Of a DNA stretch of 64,000 bases, positions 1-8,386 are shown one piece after another. The notes beneath the pieces are model-generated. The model searched no databases. It was not told the DNA's origin and worked only from the letters and a program-made list of their open reading frames with translations. The stretch is taken from contig CALUNW010000004.1 in NCBI GenBank assembly GCA_944322145.1, positions 62,001 to 126,000 on the forward strand, given 5' to 3'. The translations under genes and the position numbers were made by a program. Positions within the stretch are counted from its first letter, which is position 1, and each line of letters starts with the position of its first letter. The stretch comes from an uncultured Atopobiaceae bacterium (GTDB lineage Bacteria; Actinomycetota; Coriobacteriia; Coriobacteriales; Atopobiaceae).

Positions 1-104
1 TCTGCGGCGCACGCGGGCTCTCCTCGATCAAGTACGCCATCCTCGGCTCGATCTCCACGTTCCTCACGCGCAACACCGAGTGCGACACCCTCATCATCAA
101 GTAG
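1..104 (+). CDS. Universal stress protein (UspA family), C-terminal end only
   Basis: The only open frame reading into the window ends at TAG 102-104. It encodes about 33 residues with the hallmark UspA C-terminus: a G-x-R-G-L-S-S loop, then a helix with LGS-I-S, then a cysteine and a final hydrophobic strand (DTLIIK). In UspA proteins the G-x-R-G and G-S-(x)-S residues bind the phosphates of ATP. The N-terminus lies outside the window, so domain number and partners cannot be judged. A strong terminator follows 45 bases later, so this is the last gene of its transcript. Confidence 0.7.
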   Translation, partial: CGARGLSSIKYAILGSISTFLTRNTECDTLIIK

Positions 105-148
105 CGCGAGCGGGCCGGCGACCGCACCGGACCCCATCGCGACCCCCA

Positions 149-184
149 CGCCCCGCAGCCCCCCGAGCTGCGGGGCGCCTTTTT
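149..184 (+). terminator. Rho-independent terminator after the stress-protein gene
   Basis: Perfect 10-bp stem (149-158 with 168-177, CGCCCCGCAG/CTGCGGGGCG), 9-base loop, followed by CC and a T run at 180-184. Confidence 0.85.
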
Positions 185-234
185 GCCGCGTGGTCGCGGT
201 GCCGCGCCGCCGCGCCGCCGCGGTGCCGCGCCGC

Positions 235-307
235 TAGTACGCACAGTTCTAGAAACGAGAAAAACTCACCTGCGGATATATAAGAGTTAATCGAACTGTG
301 CGTACTA
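235..307. repeat. AACGCGCACAG-type palindromic repeat, copy A
   Basis: Perfect 15-bp terminal inverted repeat (235-249 with 293-307, TAGTACGCACAGTTC and its complement) around an AT-rich core containing CTGCGGATATATA. The core and arms match copies at 24731-24807 (opposite orientation) and 25989-26065. It is far more AT-rich inside than the surrounding DNA. The function is unknown; it could be a non-autonomous mobile element or a structured RNA. Confidence 0.75.
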
Positions 308-427
308 CGCGGGCGCGGGAAAAGAACAAGTCATGTAGGAACGATGATTGCGCGGCGAGAGCCGTAAAATAGGAAGGCTTGTTATGTTGGCACGCCCCTT
401 GGGGACCGCTTTCGTGGAGGTTTGTTC
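308..427 (+). other. Leader of the cell-wall hydrolase gene
   Basis: Non-coding stretch between repeat copy A and the hydrolase start. It has a small GC hairpin (CGGCGAGAGCCG near 353) and an AT-rich patch (TAAAAT at 365-370, TTATGTT near 382) that could hold a promoter, but no pair of boxes at good spacing was found. GGAGG at 416-420 is the ribosome binding site. No riboswitch consensus was recognised. Confidence 0.3.
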
Positions 428-1537
428 TTGTCGTCAGAGACACCATCTAGCAGCCGCTGCGCGCGCAGGATCGTGACGTTTGGCCTCGCCGGCCTCATCG
501 CCGCCTCGACCGCGCTGCTGCCCAAGACCGCTCTCGCCGACACCGCAGAGGAGCTTCAGAGCGCCCAGCAGGCGGTCCAGGAGAGCAACCTGGCCTACGA
601 GGAGGCGTCCTCGCGCGTCGAGGAGCTCGAGGGGCAGATCGACGCCAACCAGGACCACATCGACGAGCTCGAGGCCCAGCTCCCCGAGCTGCAGGAGCGC
701 GCGAACGACTCCATCCGCTCCCTCTACAAGATGCAGCAGGGATCCGGTAGCCTGATCGAGCTGCTCCTCTCCGCGGACGACTTCTTCGACCTCGTCTCCA
801 CGATCCAGTACCTCGACGTCATCCAGTCCCGCAACTCCAGCGCCGTGGACGAGCTCGTGGAGCTCACCGACGAGCTCGCCCTGACCCAGGCCAACCTCAG
901 CGCCCAGATGAGCGAGGCAGAGGAGGAGCAGGAGCGCGCCGCGCAGGCCCTGAGCGAGGCCCAGGACGCGCGCGACCGGCTCGAGGCCCAGATCGCCGCG
1001 CAGGCCGCCGCCGAGGAGGCCGCCCGCCGCGCCGCCATCGAGGCCGCCCAGCGCGCCGCGCAGGCCGCCGAGCAGACGCCGGGCGAGGACGCCACGTTCA
1101 CCAACGAGTCCGGCACCCAGGCGCCCATCGAGGTCCCGGAGACCACCGACCCCGACATCGTGATCCCCGAGAGCGACCAGGAGAAGTTCGTCGCCGAGTG
1201 GGCGCCGCGCATCGACGCCTATCTCGCCGGCTCCCCCCTCGCCGGGCAGGGCACGACGTTTGCCGAGGCCGCCTGGCAGTACGGCTGCGACCCGCGCTTC
1301 TCCCCCGCCATCTCCATGGTGGAGAGCAGCCAGGGACGCCACTGCTTCCTGCCGTACAACGCCTGGGGCTGGGGCTCCTCGAGCTGGAGCAGCTGGGAGG
1401 AGGCCATCTGGGCGCACGTCGCCGGCCTCGCGTCCGGCTACGGCGGCCAGCTCACCTATGCCGGCGCGCAGAAGTACTGCCCGCCCAACGCCGACGAGTG
1501 GTACGCGAGCGTGCTGGCCAACATGCAGAGCATCTAG
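428..1537 (+). CDS. Secreted coiled-coil peptidoglycan hydrolase with lysozyme-like C-terminus
   Basis: Probably cleaves peptidoglycan outside the membrane. A TTG at 422 also opens the frame, but TTG 428 sits 7 bases after GGAGG (416-420) and is the better start (369 aa). Residues about 8-38 form a signal peptide ending ALADT. Residues about 40-195 are a heptad-like Glu/Gln/Ala-rich coiled coil of the CwlO/PcsB type that usually regulates the enzyme. An Ala-rich helix and a Pro/Glu/Thr linker follow. The last ~115 residues (AAWQYGCDP, SMVESSQG, NAWGWG) resemble lysozyme-like/glucosaminidase folds, with the glutamate of SMVES the candidate catalytic acid. It is monocistronic, ended by a terminator at 1568. 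The bond it cleaves cannot be fixed from sequence alone. Confidence 0.75.
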   Translation: MSSETPSSSRCARRIVTFGLAGLIAASTALLPKTALADTAEELQSAQQAVQESNLAYEEASSRVEELEGQIDANQDHIDELEAQLPELQERANDSIRSLYKMQQGSGSLIELLLSADDFFDLVSTIQYLDVIQSRNSSAVDELVELTDELALTQANLSAQMSEAEEEQERAAQALSEAQDARDRLEAQIAAQAAAEEAARRAAIEAAQRAAQAAEQTPGEDATFTNESGTQAPIEVPETTDPDIVIPESDQEKFVAEWAPRIDAYLAGSPLAGQGTTFAEAAWQYGCDPRFSPAISMVESSQGRHCFLPYNAWGWGSSSWSSWEEAIWAHVAGLASGYGGQLTYAGAQKYCPPNADEWYASVLANMQSI

Positions 1538-1567
1538 GGTCTCGCGCCCCATCGCGACTTAGGCTCA

Positions 1568-1604
1568 GCGCCCCGCCCGGGACTTCGGGCGGGGCGCGAT
1601 CTTT
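1568..1604. terminator. Terminator between convergent genes
   Basis: Perfect 12-bp stem (1568-1579 with 1586-1597, GCGCCCCGCCCG and its complement), 6-base loop, then ATCTTTA. It lies between the hydrolase gene (+) and the DMT exporter gene (-), so it may serve both. Confidence 0.8.
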
Positions 1605-1625
1605 AGGCTGCCCCAGCCCCACGAC

Positions 1626-2567
1626 CTACGCCGTGAGGTACACCATGGCGATGATGAGCACGAAGCCCACGATCTCCGCGGGCGAGAAGGACGTGCCCAG
1701 CCAGACCACTGTGGCGATCGTCGCCGTGACCGGCTCGATCGTGCCGAGCAGGCTCGCCCGCATGGACCCGGCGTCCTTCACGCCCTGCAGGTAGAGCGCG
1801 TACGCGCCGAAGGTTCCCACCACGACGCACGCCGCGAGCACCGCCACCGCCACGCCGTCGAGAGCCGGCATGTGCTCCCAGGGCCGGTAGACCGCCGCGA
1901 GGATGACACCCGAGAAGAGAAACGCCAGGCCGTTCACCGTGAAGTTGCCCCAGCGCGTCATCGGCGCCGCCGGCAGGATCGAGAGGCACGCGGCGGCCGC
2001 GGCGCAGGCCAGGCCCCAGACCAGGCCCTGCGGCGGGAGGTTGAGCTGACCGGGGTTGCCGCCCGTTGCCACGAGATAGGTTCCCGCGAGCGCCAGGACC
2101 ACGCCGAGCGCCTCGCGACGGCGCGGGCGGCGGCGCATCGTCACGCAGACGTAGCCCAGCACGAGCACCATGCCCAGGCTCTGCATGATCGTGGCCGTGG
2201 CGGAGTTGGTCCAGTCGATCGCCTCGAGGTAGGCCACCTGCGAGAAGAGGATCGCGCCCAGGCTCACGCCGAGGATGGCGAGCAGGTCGCGGGGGCTTCT
2301 CCACACGCCGCGCAGCTGCTCGCGGCCGCGCGCGGTCACGGCGGCCGCGGCGAGGAAGAGCCAGCAGGCGGTGAGCTCGCGCAGGCAGACGAGCCAGAGG
2401 GGGTCGATCGCATAGGCGTCCATGAGCCACTTGGAGACGGTCCCGTTGAGGCCCCAGAAGGTGCCGCCCACCAGCGTCGCCACGATGCCGCGGCGGATGC
2501 GGCGGCGCCGCTCGAGGTCACGCCCGGACGGCTGGTCCTTCTCGGCAGTCTTGCTCTTCTCGGCCAC
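1626..2567 (-). CDS. DMT-superfamily exporter (two EamA domains)
   Basis: 313-residue integral membrane protein with about ten hydrophobic segments arranged as two EamA repeats. The first starts at the G-T-F-W-G-L-N-G motif near residue 35 and the second near residue 170. An Arg/Lys-rich cytosolic N-terminus precedes TM1, in line with the positive-inside rule. The family exports amino acids, metabolites or drugs in the inner membrane; the substrate is not predictable. The length is normal for the family. It stands alone, convergent with the hydrolase gene and divergent from the M16 peptidase gene. A second, unrelated EamA protein lies at 38670-39653. Confidence 0.85.
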   Translation of the reverse strand: MAEKSKTAEKDQPSGRDLERRRRIRRGIVATLVGGTFWGLNGTVSKWLMDAYAIDPLWLVCLRELTACWLFLAAAAVTARGREQLRGVWRSPRDLLAILGVSLGAILFSQVAYLEAIDWTNSATATIMQSLGMVLVLGYVCVTMRRRPRRREALGVVLALAGTYLVATGGNPGQLNLPPQGLVWGLACAAAAACLSILPAAPMTRWGNFTVNGLAFLFSGVILAAVYRPWEHMPALDGVAVAVLAACVVVGTFGAYALYLQGVKDAGSMRASLLGTIEPVTATIATVVWLGTSFSPAEIVGFVLIIAMVYLTA

Positions 2568-2615
2568 GTGTCCTCCCCCGCTCAGATCGGCCCGCGATAG
2601 CCTACCACCTCGCGA

Positions 2616-2683
2616 CCGAGCATGCCATTATGGACGGAATCGCCCCATCTTGGGGGGATTTCCGTACGATATGGCATGCTCGG
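2616..2683. repeat. Imperfect 68-base hairpin upstream of the M16 gene
   Basis: 13-bp perfect outer arms (2616-2628 with 2671-2683, CCGAGCATGCCAT and its complement), with partial inner pairing of ACGGAAT..CCCC to GGGG..ATTTCCGT. It lies 70 bases before the peptidase start, between divergent genes. It could be an operator for a dimeric regulator, an RNA leader or a small palindromic repeat. Confidence 0.5.
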
Positions 2684-2753
2684 CGCGACAGGCGAGAAGG
2701 ACGCGCGGCAGTCGGGGTAAACTGTCACAGGAAAACGCCGTCAAGGAGGTCCC

Positions 2754-5699
2754 ATGACCGAGAAGAACCGCTTTGCCGCGCCCGACCCCGCGCTCGCCGC
2801 GGGCACGACCCACGCCGGCTTCACCGTCACGCGCGTGGAGTCGCTGCCGGAGATCTCCGGCCAGGCCTACCTCATGCGCCACGACGCCACCGGCGCTCGC
2901 GCCCTGTGGCTGGCCTGCGCGGACACCAACCGCTCCTTCGCCATCAGCTTCAAGACGCCGCCGGTCGACGACACGGGCGTCTTCCACATCCTCGAGCACT
3001 CGGTGCTGTGCGGGTCCGATCGCTACCCCGTGAAGGAGCCCTTCGTCAACCTGCTCAAGACGAGCATGCAGACCTTCCTCAACGCGATGACCTTCCCCGA
3101 CAAGACCATGTACCCGGTGGCCTCCACCAACGTGGCGGACCTCGAGAACCTCATGGGCGTCTACCTGGACGCGGTGCTTCACCCCGCCATCTACGACCGC
3201 CCGCGCATCTTCGAGCAGGAGGGCTGGCACCTCGAGGCGGACGACGCGGGCGAGCTCAGCTACAACGGCGTGGTCTTCAACGAGATGAAGGGCGCGCTCT
3301 CCGACCCCGACGACGTCCTCTATCAGGAGCTCGGCCGGTCGCTCTTCCCCGACACCTGCTACGGGCACGAGTCCGGCGGCAACCCGCGCGCCATCCCGGA
3401 GCTCACCTACGAGGCGTTCCTGGACAGCCATGCCCGCCACTACGCGCTGCCCAACAGCTACGTGATCCTCTACGGCGACCTCGACGTCGACCGCGAGCTC
3501 GCCTTCATCGACGAGCGCTTCCGCGGCGCCGCGAAGCCCGGGGCGCAGGGACGCGGGGCCGGCGCGCCCAACCCGCTCGACCTGCAGGCCCCCGTGCGCG
3601 CCGAGCGTCGCGTCGTCCCCATGGCGACCGCGCCGAGCAACGCCTCGATCGGGCTGGCCTACGTGCTGGGCACGGCAGCGGACCGCACGCGCGTCCTGGC
3701 CGTCGACGTGCTGCTCGACGCCCTGTGCGGCTCCAACGAGGCGCCCCTCAAGCGCCGCGTGCTCGACGCGGGCCTGGCCGACGACTTCTCCGCGATGCTC
3801 GTGGACGGCACCCTCCAGCCCCAGGCGATGTTCGTCCTGCGCGGCCTGCGCGAGGACGCGGGCGAGAGGTTCCGCGCGCTCGTGGAGTCCGCGTGCGCCG
3901 AGCTCGCCGAGGGCGGCATCCCGCGCGACAAGCTCGAGGCGGCGCTCGCCCAGGCGGAGTTCAACCTGCGCGAGGGCGACTGGGGCGGCTACCCCGACGG
4001 CATCGCGCTCTCCATGCTCGCGATGTCGGGCTGGCTCTACGACGACGAGCGGCCGCTCGACTACCTACGCTACGAGGACGCGCTCGCCGAGCTCAAGGCC
4101 GGCCTCGACAGCGGCTACTTCGAGCGGCTGCTGCGCGAGCTCGTCTGCGAGAGCGCCCACTGCGCCGAGGTGGAGATCGCGCCCGTGGCCGGCGGCGACG
4201 GCGCCGAGGAGGCTGCCGAGCTCGCGGCCCTGCGCGCGGGCATGGACGAGAAGGACCTCGAGGCCGTGCGCGCCGAGGTCGCCGCGCTGCGCGCCGAGCA
4301 GGAGGCGCCGGACGCCCCCGAGGCGCTCGCGCTCCTGCCGCGCCTCTCCGTGGCCGACGTCGAGCCTCCCGCGCCCGAGCCCGCGGCGCAGGACGTGGAC
4401 GCGCCGCTGCCCTGCATCGCCCACGAGCTGGACACCCACGGCATCGACTACGTCTACCACTACTTCGACCTGAGGCACCTGGACTTTGGCGACCTGCCGT
4501 GGGTCGGCGTGCTCACCGACCTGCTCGGCAAGCTCGACACCGCGCGCCGCACGGCCTCCGACCTCGACACCGTCGTGGAGACCAATCTCGGCGGGCTCGA
4601 CTTCTTCACCGAGACCTACGCCCGCGACGCCGACCTCTCCTACGCCGCCCCCGCGCTCGTGGTGGGCGCCTCGGCGCTGGCCGAGAAGGTCGATGCGCTC
4701 GCCACGCTGCCCTCCGAGGTCTGGGGCACCACGCGCTTCGACGACCTCGCCCGCGTGCGCGACATCCTCACGCAGCGCCGGGTGGCCCTCGAGCAGTACT
4801 TCGTGAGCTCGGGCCACACCGCGGCGGCGGCCCGCGCCAACACGTACTTCTCGTCCGCCGCCATGGCGTCGAGCGCGATGTCCGGGCTCGAGTACTACCT
4901 CTTCCTGCGCGACCTCCTCGACGGCTGGGACGTGCGCTCGGCGGAGCTGCCGGGCCGCCTCGCCGAGCTCGCCGCGCGCGTGTTCACGGCCGACGACGTC
5001 GTCGTGAGCTTCACCGGCTCCGCCGAGAGCCGCGCGCGCTTCTGGGAGGCGGGCGGCGAGCTCGGCCTGGCGCGCACGGGCCGCGCGGAGCGGCGCCTGG
5101 CCGTCCCCGCGCCGACGCCCCGCAACGAGGCCTTCCTCATCCCCTCCGACGTGAGCTACGTCGTCCGCGGCTGCGGGCGCAGCGCGGCGGACGAGGGGAC
5201 CGTCGGGTGCTGGCAGGTCGCCACGCGCGCGCTCTCCTTCGACTACCTCTGGAACGAGGTGCGCGTGAAGGGCGGCGCCTACGGCTGCGGCTTCCGGCGC
5301 ACGACCGAGGGGCTGCGCGCCTTCTGGAGCTTCCGCGACCCGTCCGTGGACGCCACGCTCAAGCGCTACGACGGCGCGGCCGCCTGGCTCGCCGCGTGGA
5401 ACGGCTCTCCCGAGGAGCTCGAGGGCTACATCGTGGCGACGGTCGCCGCGCACGACGCGCCCGTGAAGCCCCGCCAGCTGGCCCGCCGCCAGGACGTGGC
5501 CCGCTTCGGGGGCAAGCCCGAGGGCTGGCGCGACGCCGTGCGCACCGAGGAGCTCGCCACGACCGCCGAGGGCATCCGCGCGCTCGCCGCGGCGCTGGCC
5601 GACGAGGGTGCCCCGAGCGGCGTCTGCGTCTTCGGCGGCCGCGACGCCGTCGAGGCCAGCGGCGTGGCGTTCGACGCCGTGACCGAGCTCGTCCAGTGA
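2754..5699 (+). CDS. M16C (presequence-protease/insulinase) family zinc metalloprotease
   Basis: 981-residue protein of the PreP/Cym1 class, which folds as two halves closing around short peptides. The N-terminal half holds the inverted zinc motif H78-I-L-E-H82, with E81 the catalytic base, and the third ligand E177 in NEMKGALSD. The C-terminal half keeps the family's RVKGGAYG-type motif (VRVKGGAYGCG near 840). There is no signal peptide, so it is cytosolic. The length is typical. The start has AAGGAGG 4 bases upstream. The stop codon TGA (5697-5699) lies in a palindromic repeat and overlaps the ATG of the kinase gene (TGATG), indicating translational coupling. Its likely role is degradation of oligopeptides, consistent with the Opp importer and PepF in this window. 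Confidence 0.88.
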   Translation: MTEKNRFAAPDPALAAGTTHAGFTVTRVESLPEISGQAYLMRHDATGARALWLACADTNRSFAISFKTPPVDDTGVFHILEHSVLCGSDRYPVKEPFVNLLKTSMQTFLNAMTFPDKTMYPVASTNVADLENLMGVYLDAVLHPAIYDRPRIFEQEGWHLEADDAGELSYNGVVFNEMKGALSDPDDVLYQELGRSLFPDTCYGHESGGNPRAIPELTYEAFLDSHARHYALPNSYVILYGDLDVDRELAFIDERFRGAAKPGAQGRGAGAPNPLDLQAPVRAERRVVPMATAPSNASIGLAYVLGTAADRTRVLAVDVLLDALCGSNEAPLKRRVLDAGLADDFSAMLVDGTLQPQAMFVLRGLREDAGERFRALVESACAELAEGGIPRDKLEAALAQAEFNLREGDWGGYPDGIALSMLAMSGWLYDDERPLDYLRYEDALAELKAGLDSGYFERLLRELVCESAHCAEVEIAPVAGGDGAEEAAELAALRAGMDEKDLEAVRAEVAALRAEQEAPDAPEALALLPRLSVADVEPPAPEPAAQDVDAPLPCIAHELDTHGIDYVYHYFDLRHLDFGDLPWVGVLTDLLGKLDTARRTASDLDTVVETNLGGLDFFTETYARDADLSYAAPALVVGASALAEKVDALATLPSEVWGTTRFDDLARVRDILTQRRVALEQYFVSSGHTAAAARANTYFSSAAMASSAMSGLEYYLFLRDLLDGWDVRSAELPGRLAELAARVFTADDVVVSFTGSAESRARFWEAGGELGLARTGRAERRLAVPAPTPRNEAFLIPSDVSYVVRGCGRSAADEGTVGCWQVATRALSFDYLWNEVRVKGGAYGCGFRRTTEGLRAFWSFRDPSVDATLKRYDGAAAWLAAWNGSPEELEGYIVATVAAHDAPVKPRQLARRQDVARFGGKPEGWRDAVRTEELATTAEGIRALAAALADEGAPSGVCVFGGRDAVEASGVAFDAVTELVQ

Positions 5700-5726
5700 T
5701 GAAAAGGGACAGTCCCTTTTCATCAC
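5696..5726. repeat. GGGAC-N-GTCCC palindrome at a stop/start junction
   Basis: 15-bp perfect arms (GTGATGAAAAGGGAC) around a single central base. The left arm contains both the stop codon of the peptidase (5697-5699) and the ATG of the kinase (5699-5701), so the first nine codons of the kinase are repeat sequence. Near-identical copies are at 34069-34097 and 56448-56478. Confidence 0.85.
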
Positions 5727-7207
5727 TGCTCGTGACCGTGGGGCTGCTCGCGGCCGCCACGGCCGCAGGGGCGCTGCTGCGCGCGGCGGGCCTGCAGGAG
5801 GCCACCGTCGTGGTCACCTACGTGCTGGCCGTCATCGGCGTGGCGCTCGCCACGCCGGGAGGGCCGTGGTGCCTGATCGCCGCCGCGCTCTCCGTCCTCG
5901 CCTTCAACTTCTTCTTCGCCGCGCCCACGCTCTCGCTTGCTGCCCTCGACCCGGCGATGCCCGGGACCTTCGCGGTCATGTTCGTCGTGGCGCTGCTCGC
6001 CGGCCACGTCGCCGCGCGGCTGCGCCTCCAGGCCCGCACCGCCGAGGCCGCCCGCCTCCAGGCACAGGCCCTCCTGGACCTGAGCGGCCGGCTCCAGGAC
6101 TGCACCGCCCCCGACGACGTGGTGGCCGCGATGGCGAGAAGCTCGGCGGAGCTGCTCGGCCGCTCCTTTGTCTGGTATCCCGCCCGCGGCGACGCGCGCT
6201 CCCTCGGCGACCGCGCCGCCTTCCCCTTCCCGACCGGGGCGACCGTCGCGGACGAGCGCACCGTCGCCCTGCGCGCGCTCGCCAACGGGAGCCCGGCCGG
6301 CGCCTCGACGGAGGCCTTCGGCTCCGCCGCGGGCCTCTACCTGCCCGTGGGCCCGACCGCCGCGCCTCGGGGCGTGGCGGGCATCCTTCCTGCCGCCGAC
6401 CTCTCCCCCGAGCAGCTCAAGCTCTGGCGCTCGGTCTGCGGCCTGGCGGCGCTCGCCCTCGACCGCGTGGCGGCGCTCAGGGCCCGCGAGGAGGCCGCCG
6501 TCCGCGCCCGCGAGGAGCGGACCCGCGCGGACCTGCTGCGCTCGATCTCCCACGACCTGCGCACGCCCCTCACCTCGATCTCGGGCAACGCCGACGTCCT
6601 TCTCGACGCCGGAGCCGCCCTCGGCGCGGGCACGCGCCGGCAGCTGCTGGCGACCATCCGCGACGACGCCTCCTGGCTGCGCGCCACCGTGGAGAACCTC
6701 CTCACCGTCACGCGCCTCGAGGAGGGCGGCGTGCGCCCGCAGGCGGACGCGGAGCTCGTGGACGACCTCGTCGAGGAGGCGCTGCGCCACGCTGCGGGCG
6801 ACGCCGGCCACGTCGTGACCTTCGAGGCGCCGCCGGAGCCCCTGCTCGTGCGCGCCGACCCCACCCTCGCGGTCCAGGCGCTCGTCAACCTCGTAAACAA
6901 CGCCGTCGCGCACACGCCGCGGGGCTGTCGCGTCACAGTCCGCGCCGAACGCGAGGGCGCCCAGGTGAGCATCACCGTGGCAGATGACGGGCCGGGCATC
7001 CCGGATGCCGAGAAGGACCGCGTCTTCGAGGCGTTCCACACCTCCGGCGGCGCGCTCGCGGACGGAACGCGCAGCGTCGGCCTGGGACTCGCGGTGTGCC
7101 GCGCCGTGGCACGGGCCCACGGGGGTACCATCACGGTGCGCGACAACAGGCCGCATGGCGCGGTCTTCTCCCTCACCCTGCCCGCCGAGGAGGTGCCCGA
7201 TGTCTGA
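5699..7207 (+). CDS. KdpD-like sensor histidine kinase lacking the N-terminal sensor domain
   Basis: 502-residue membrane kinase. Residues about 10-105 form four TM helices like the DUF4118 module of KdpD. Residues about 120-260 are GAF-like, the H-box is SISHDLRTP with H285 as the phospho-acceptor, and N, G1 (DDGPGIP) and G2 (GLGLAV) boxes follow. The large cytosolic KdpD/Usp region that normally precedes the TM helices is absent. ATG 5699 overlaps the peptidase stop and lies in a palindrome; GTG 5732 is an alternative start without the repeat-coded residues. The stop overlaps the regulator gene by 8 bases. It probably phosphorylates the KdpE-like protein in response to a K+ or envelope signal. 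No kdpFABC is visible, so the target is inferred. Confidence 0.82.
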   Translation: MKRDSPFSSLLVTVGLLAAATAAGALLRAAGLQEATVVVTYVLAVIGVALATPGGPWCLIAAALSVLAFNFFFAAPTLSLAALDPAMPGTFAVMFVVALLAGHVAARLRLQARTAEAARLQAQALLDLSGRLQDCTAPDDVVAAMARSSAELLGRSFVWYPARGDARSLGDRAAFPFPTGATVADERTVALRALANGSPAGASTEAFGSAAGLYLPVGPTAAPRGVAGILPAADLSPEQLKLWRSVCGLAALALDRVAALRAREEAAVRAREERTRADLLRSISHDLRTPLTSISGNADVLLDAGAALGAGTRRQLLATIRDDASWLRATVENLLTVTRLEEGGVRPQADAELVDDLVEEALRHAAGDAGHVVTFEAPPEPLLVRADPTLAVQALVNLVNNAVAHTPRGCRVTVRAEREGAQVSITVADDGPGIPDAEKDRVFEAFHTSGGALADGTRSVGLGLAVCRAVARAHGGTITVRDNRPHGAVFSLTLPAEEVPDV

Positions 7208-7895
7208 TGCGCTGCCCGACGCCCCGCTCATCCTCGTGGTGGAGGACGACCCCGCGATCGCGAGCCTCGTCTGCGCCGCGCTCGACTCCCGCGGCCTGCG
7301 CCGCTCCGTCTGCGCGACGGCGGCGGAGGCCATCGCCGCCGCGGCCGAGCTCGCGCCGCAGGTGATCCTGCTCGACCTCGGCCTGCCCGACGCCGACGGC
7401 ATCGACGTCGTGCACCGCGTGCGCACCTGGTCGGATGACCTGCCCATCATCGTCGTCTCCGCGCGCGCCGACGACGCCGACAAGATCGGCGCGCTCGACG
7501 CCGGGGCGGACGACTACCTCGTGAAGCCCTTCTCGGTTGGGGAGCTGCTCGCCCGCGTGCGCGTGGCTCTGCGGCGCGTGTCGCATGGGGCGCCGGCCGA
7601 GACCGCGACCTTCGAGAACGGGGCGCTCTCGATCGACTATGCGGCGGGCGTCGTGCGCGTGGGCGGCGCGGAGCCGCACCTCACGCCGATGGAGTACCGG
7701 CTGCTCGTCCTTCTCGCCAGAAACGCCGACAAGGTCCTCACCCACCAGTACCTGCTCGAGCACGCCTGGGGGCCCGGGCAGGTGGGCGACCTCGCGTCGC
7801 TGCGCGTGATCATGGCGTCCCTGCGCAAGAAGATCGGCCCCGAGCTCGTCCAGACCCACGTGGGCGTGGGCTACCGCATGGTCCGCGCGGAGTAG
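7200..7895 (+). CDS. KdpE-like OmpR/PhoB-family response regulator
   Basis: 231 residues. The receiver domain (about 9-120) carries an acidic pocket (E15-D16-D17), phospho-acceptor D59 in [12 protein letters not shown], and K109 in the LVKPF motif. A C-terminal winged helix (about 135-231) follows, with the typical LTPMEYRLL and VGVGYRM motifs. The ATG overlaps the kinase gene by 8 bases, with GAGGAGG just upstream, so the pair is co-translated. It is probably a DNA-binding regulator of cation transport. TTAAC direct repeats at 8236-8273, upstream of the P-type ATPase gene, are a candidate target. The palindromic repeats at 7939-8199 follow the gene. Confidence 0.85.
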   Translation: MSDALPDAPLILVVEDDPAIASLVCAALDSRGLRRSVCATAAEAIAAAAELAPQVILLDLGLPDADGIDVVHRVRTWSDDLPIIVVSARADDADKIGALDAGADDYLVKPFSVGELLARVRVALRRVSHGAPAETATFENGALSIDYAAGVVRVGGAEPHLTPMEYRLLVLLARNADKVLTHQYLLEHAWGPGQVGDLASLRVIMASLRKKIGPELVQTHVGVGYRMVRAE

Positions 7896-7938
7896 GGCCG
7901 GGCCGGCGCAGTGCGGGCGCCGGGCTGGGCCCTTTTGA

Positions 7939-8076
7939 GGGTATGCACACCGCCCCCTGAGGGTATGTACACCCCGCCGTTCTTATCGACTTGCAAACCC
8001 GCTGGTAGATGGACTGCCGAGAAGAACGGGCGGGCTGGGACGGTGTACATACCCTCAAAGGGTGGTGCACATACCC
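7939..8076. repeat. 138-bp four-site palindromic element, copy 1 (inverted relative to copies 2 and 3)
   Basis: Contains GGGTATGCACACC (7939-7951), GGGTATGTACACC (7961-7973) and their inverted forms (8042-8054, 8064-8076). The starts are 22, 81 and 22 bp apart, exactly as in the copies at 12583 and 52982. The middle holds GTTCTTATCG paired with CGAGAAGAAC (8018-8027). It is non-coding and lies in the 491-base gap between the kdpE-like gene and the ATPase gene. Confidence 0.85.
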
Positions 8077-8100
8077 TCCGGGCGGCACCGGACGAGTCAC

Positions 8101-8199
8101 GCCGAGTAAGAGTTTTCTGCAAGAGTTCATCGAGTAAGAGAAATATGCGAGAAGGGCCCCCAATCGGGTCGCTTTTTCGCACATTTCTCTTACTCGGCG
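8101..8199. repeat. GAGTAAGAG palindrome, copy 1
   Basis: A 20-bp inverted repeat with one mismatch (8131-8150 with 8177-8196, starting CGAGTAAGAGAAATATGCGA), preceded by an extra half-site GCCGAGTAAGAG at 8101-8112. Related copies are at 23283-23356 and 42226-42291. It sits directly beside the four-site element. Confidence 0.8.
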
Positions 8200-8235
8200 G
8201 CGCCGGGCGACGCCGCGGCGCGCCAACCAGCGCCG

Positions 8236-8273
8236 TTAATGCGTCCTTAACGCCCAAACACCCCCTCTTAACT
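8236..8273 (+). promoter_or_regulatory. TTAAC direct repeats upstream of the cation ATPase
   Basis: TTAATG (8236), TTAACG (8247) and TTAACT (8268) are spaced 11 and 21 bases apart on the same DNA face. This geometry is used by OmpR/PhoB-family dimers, and the hexamers resemble the TTAACA-type PhoP boxes of Firmicutes. Assignment to the KdpE-like regulator encoded just upstream is inference. The remainder of 8200-8386 shows no other feature except GGGAGG before the ATPase start. Confidence 0.4.
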
Positions 8274-8386
8274 GCATCTTTATGCTCGCGCTATGGCATT
8301 TTGGCCAGCCGCCGACACCTCGCGGCGGGAGCCGCCCGCGACGCCCTATCCTCGCGCTGTACGCACGTCTTGGAAAGGGAGGCGCG

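Noticed and set aside
308..427. c-di-AMP (ydaO-type) riboswitch before the cell-wall hydrolase gene
   Set aside because: Such riboswitches often precede hydrolase genes in actinobacteria, but the conserved GGGU/GAAU core segments are not present.
2630..7207. A single 1525-codon open frame spanning the peptidase gene and the kinase
   Set aside because: Its first two thirds are the out-of-frame shadow of the M16 peptidase. Only the part after ATG 5699 encodes a real protein, the KdpD-like kinase. Long antisense frames elsewhere have the same cause: high GC and NNC/NNG codon bias.
5699..7895. A complete kdp operon
   Set aside because: Only the two-component pair is present. The P-type ATPase at 8387 has type II motifs (PEGLL, IDLGTD) and is not KdpB, and no kdpA or kdpC was found.
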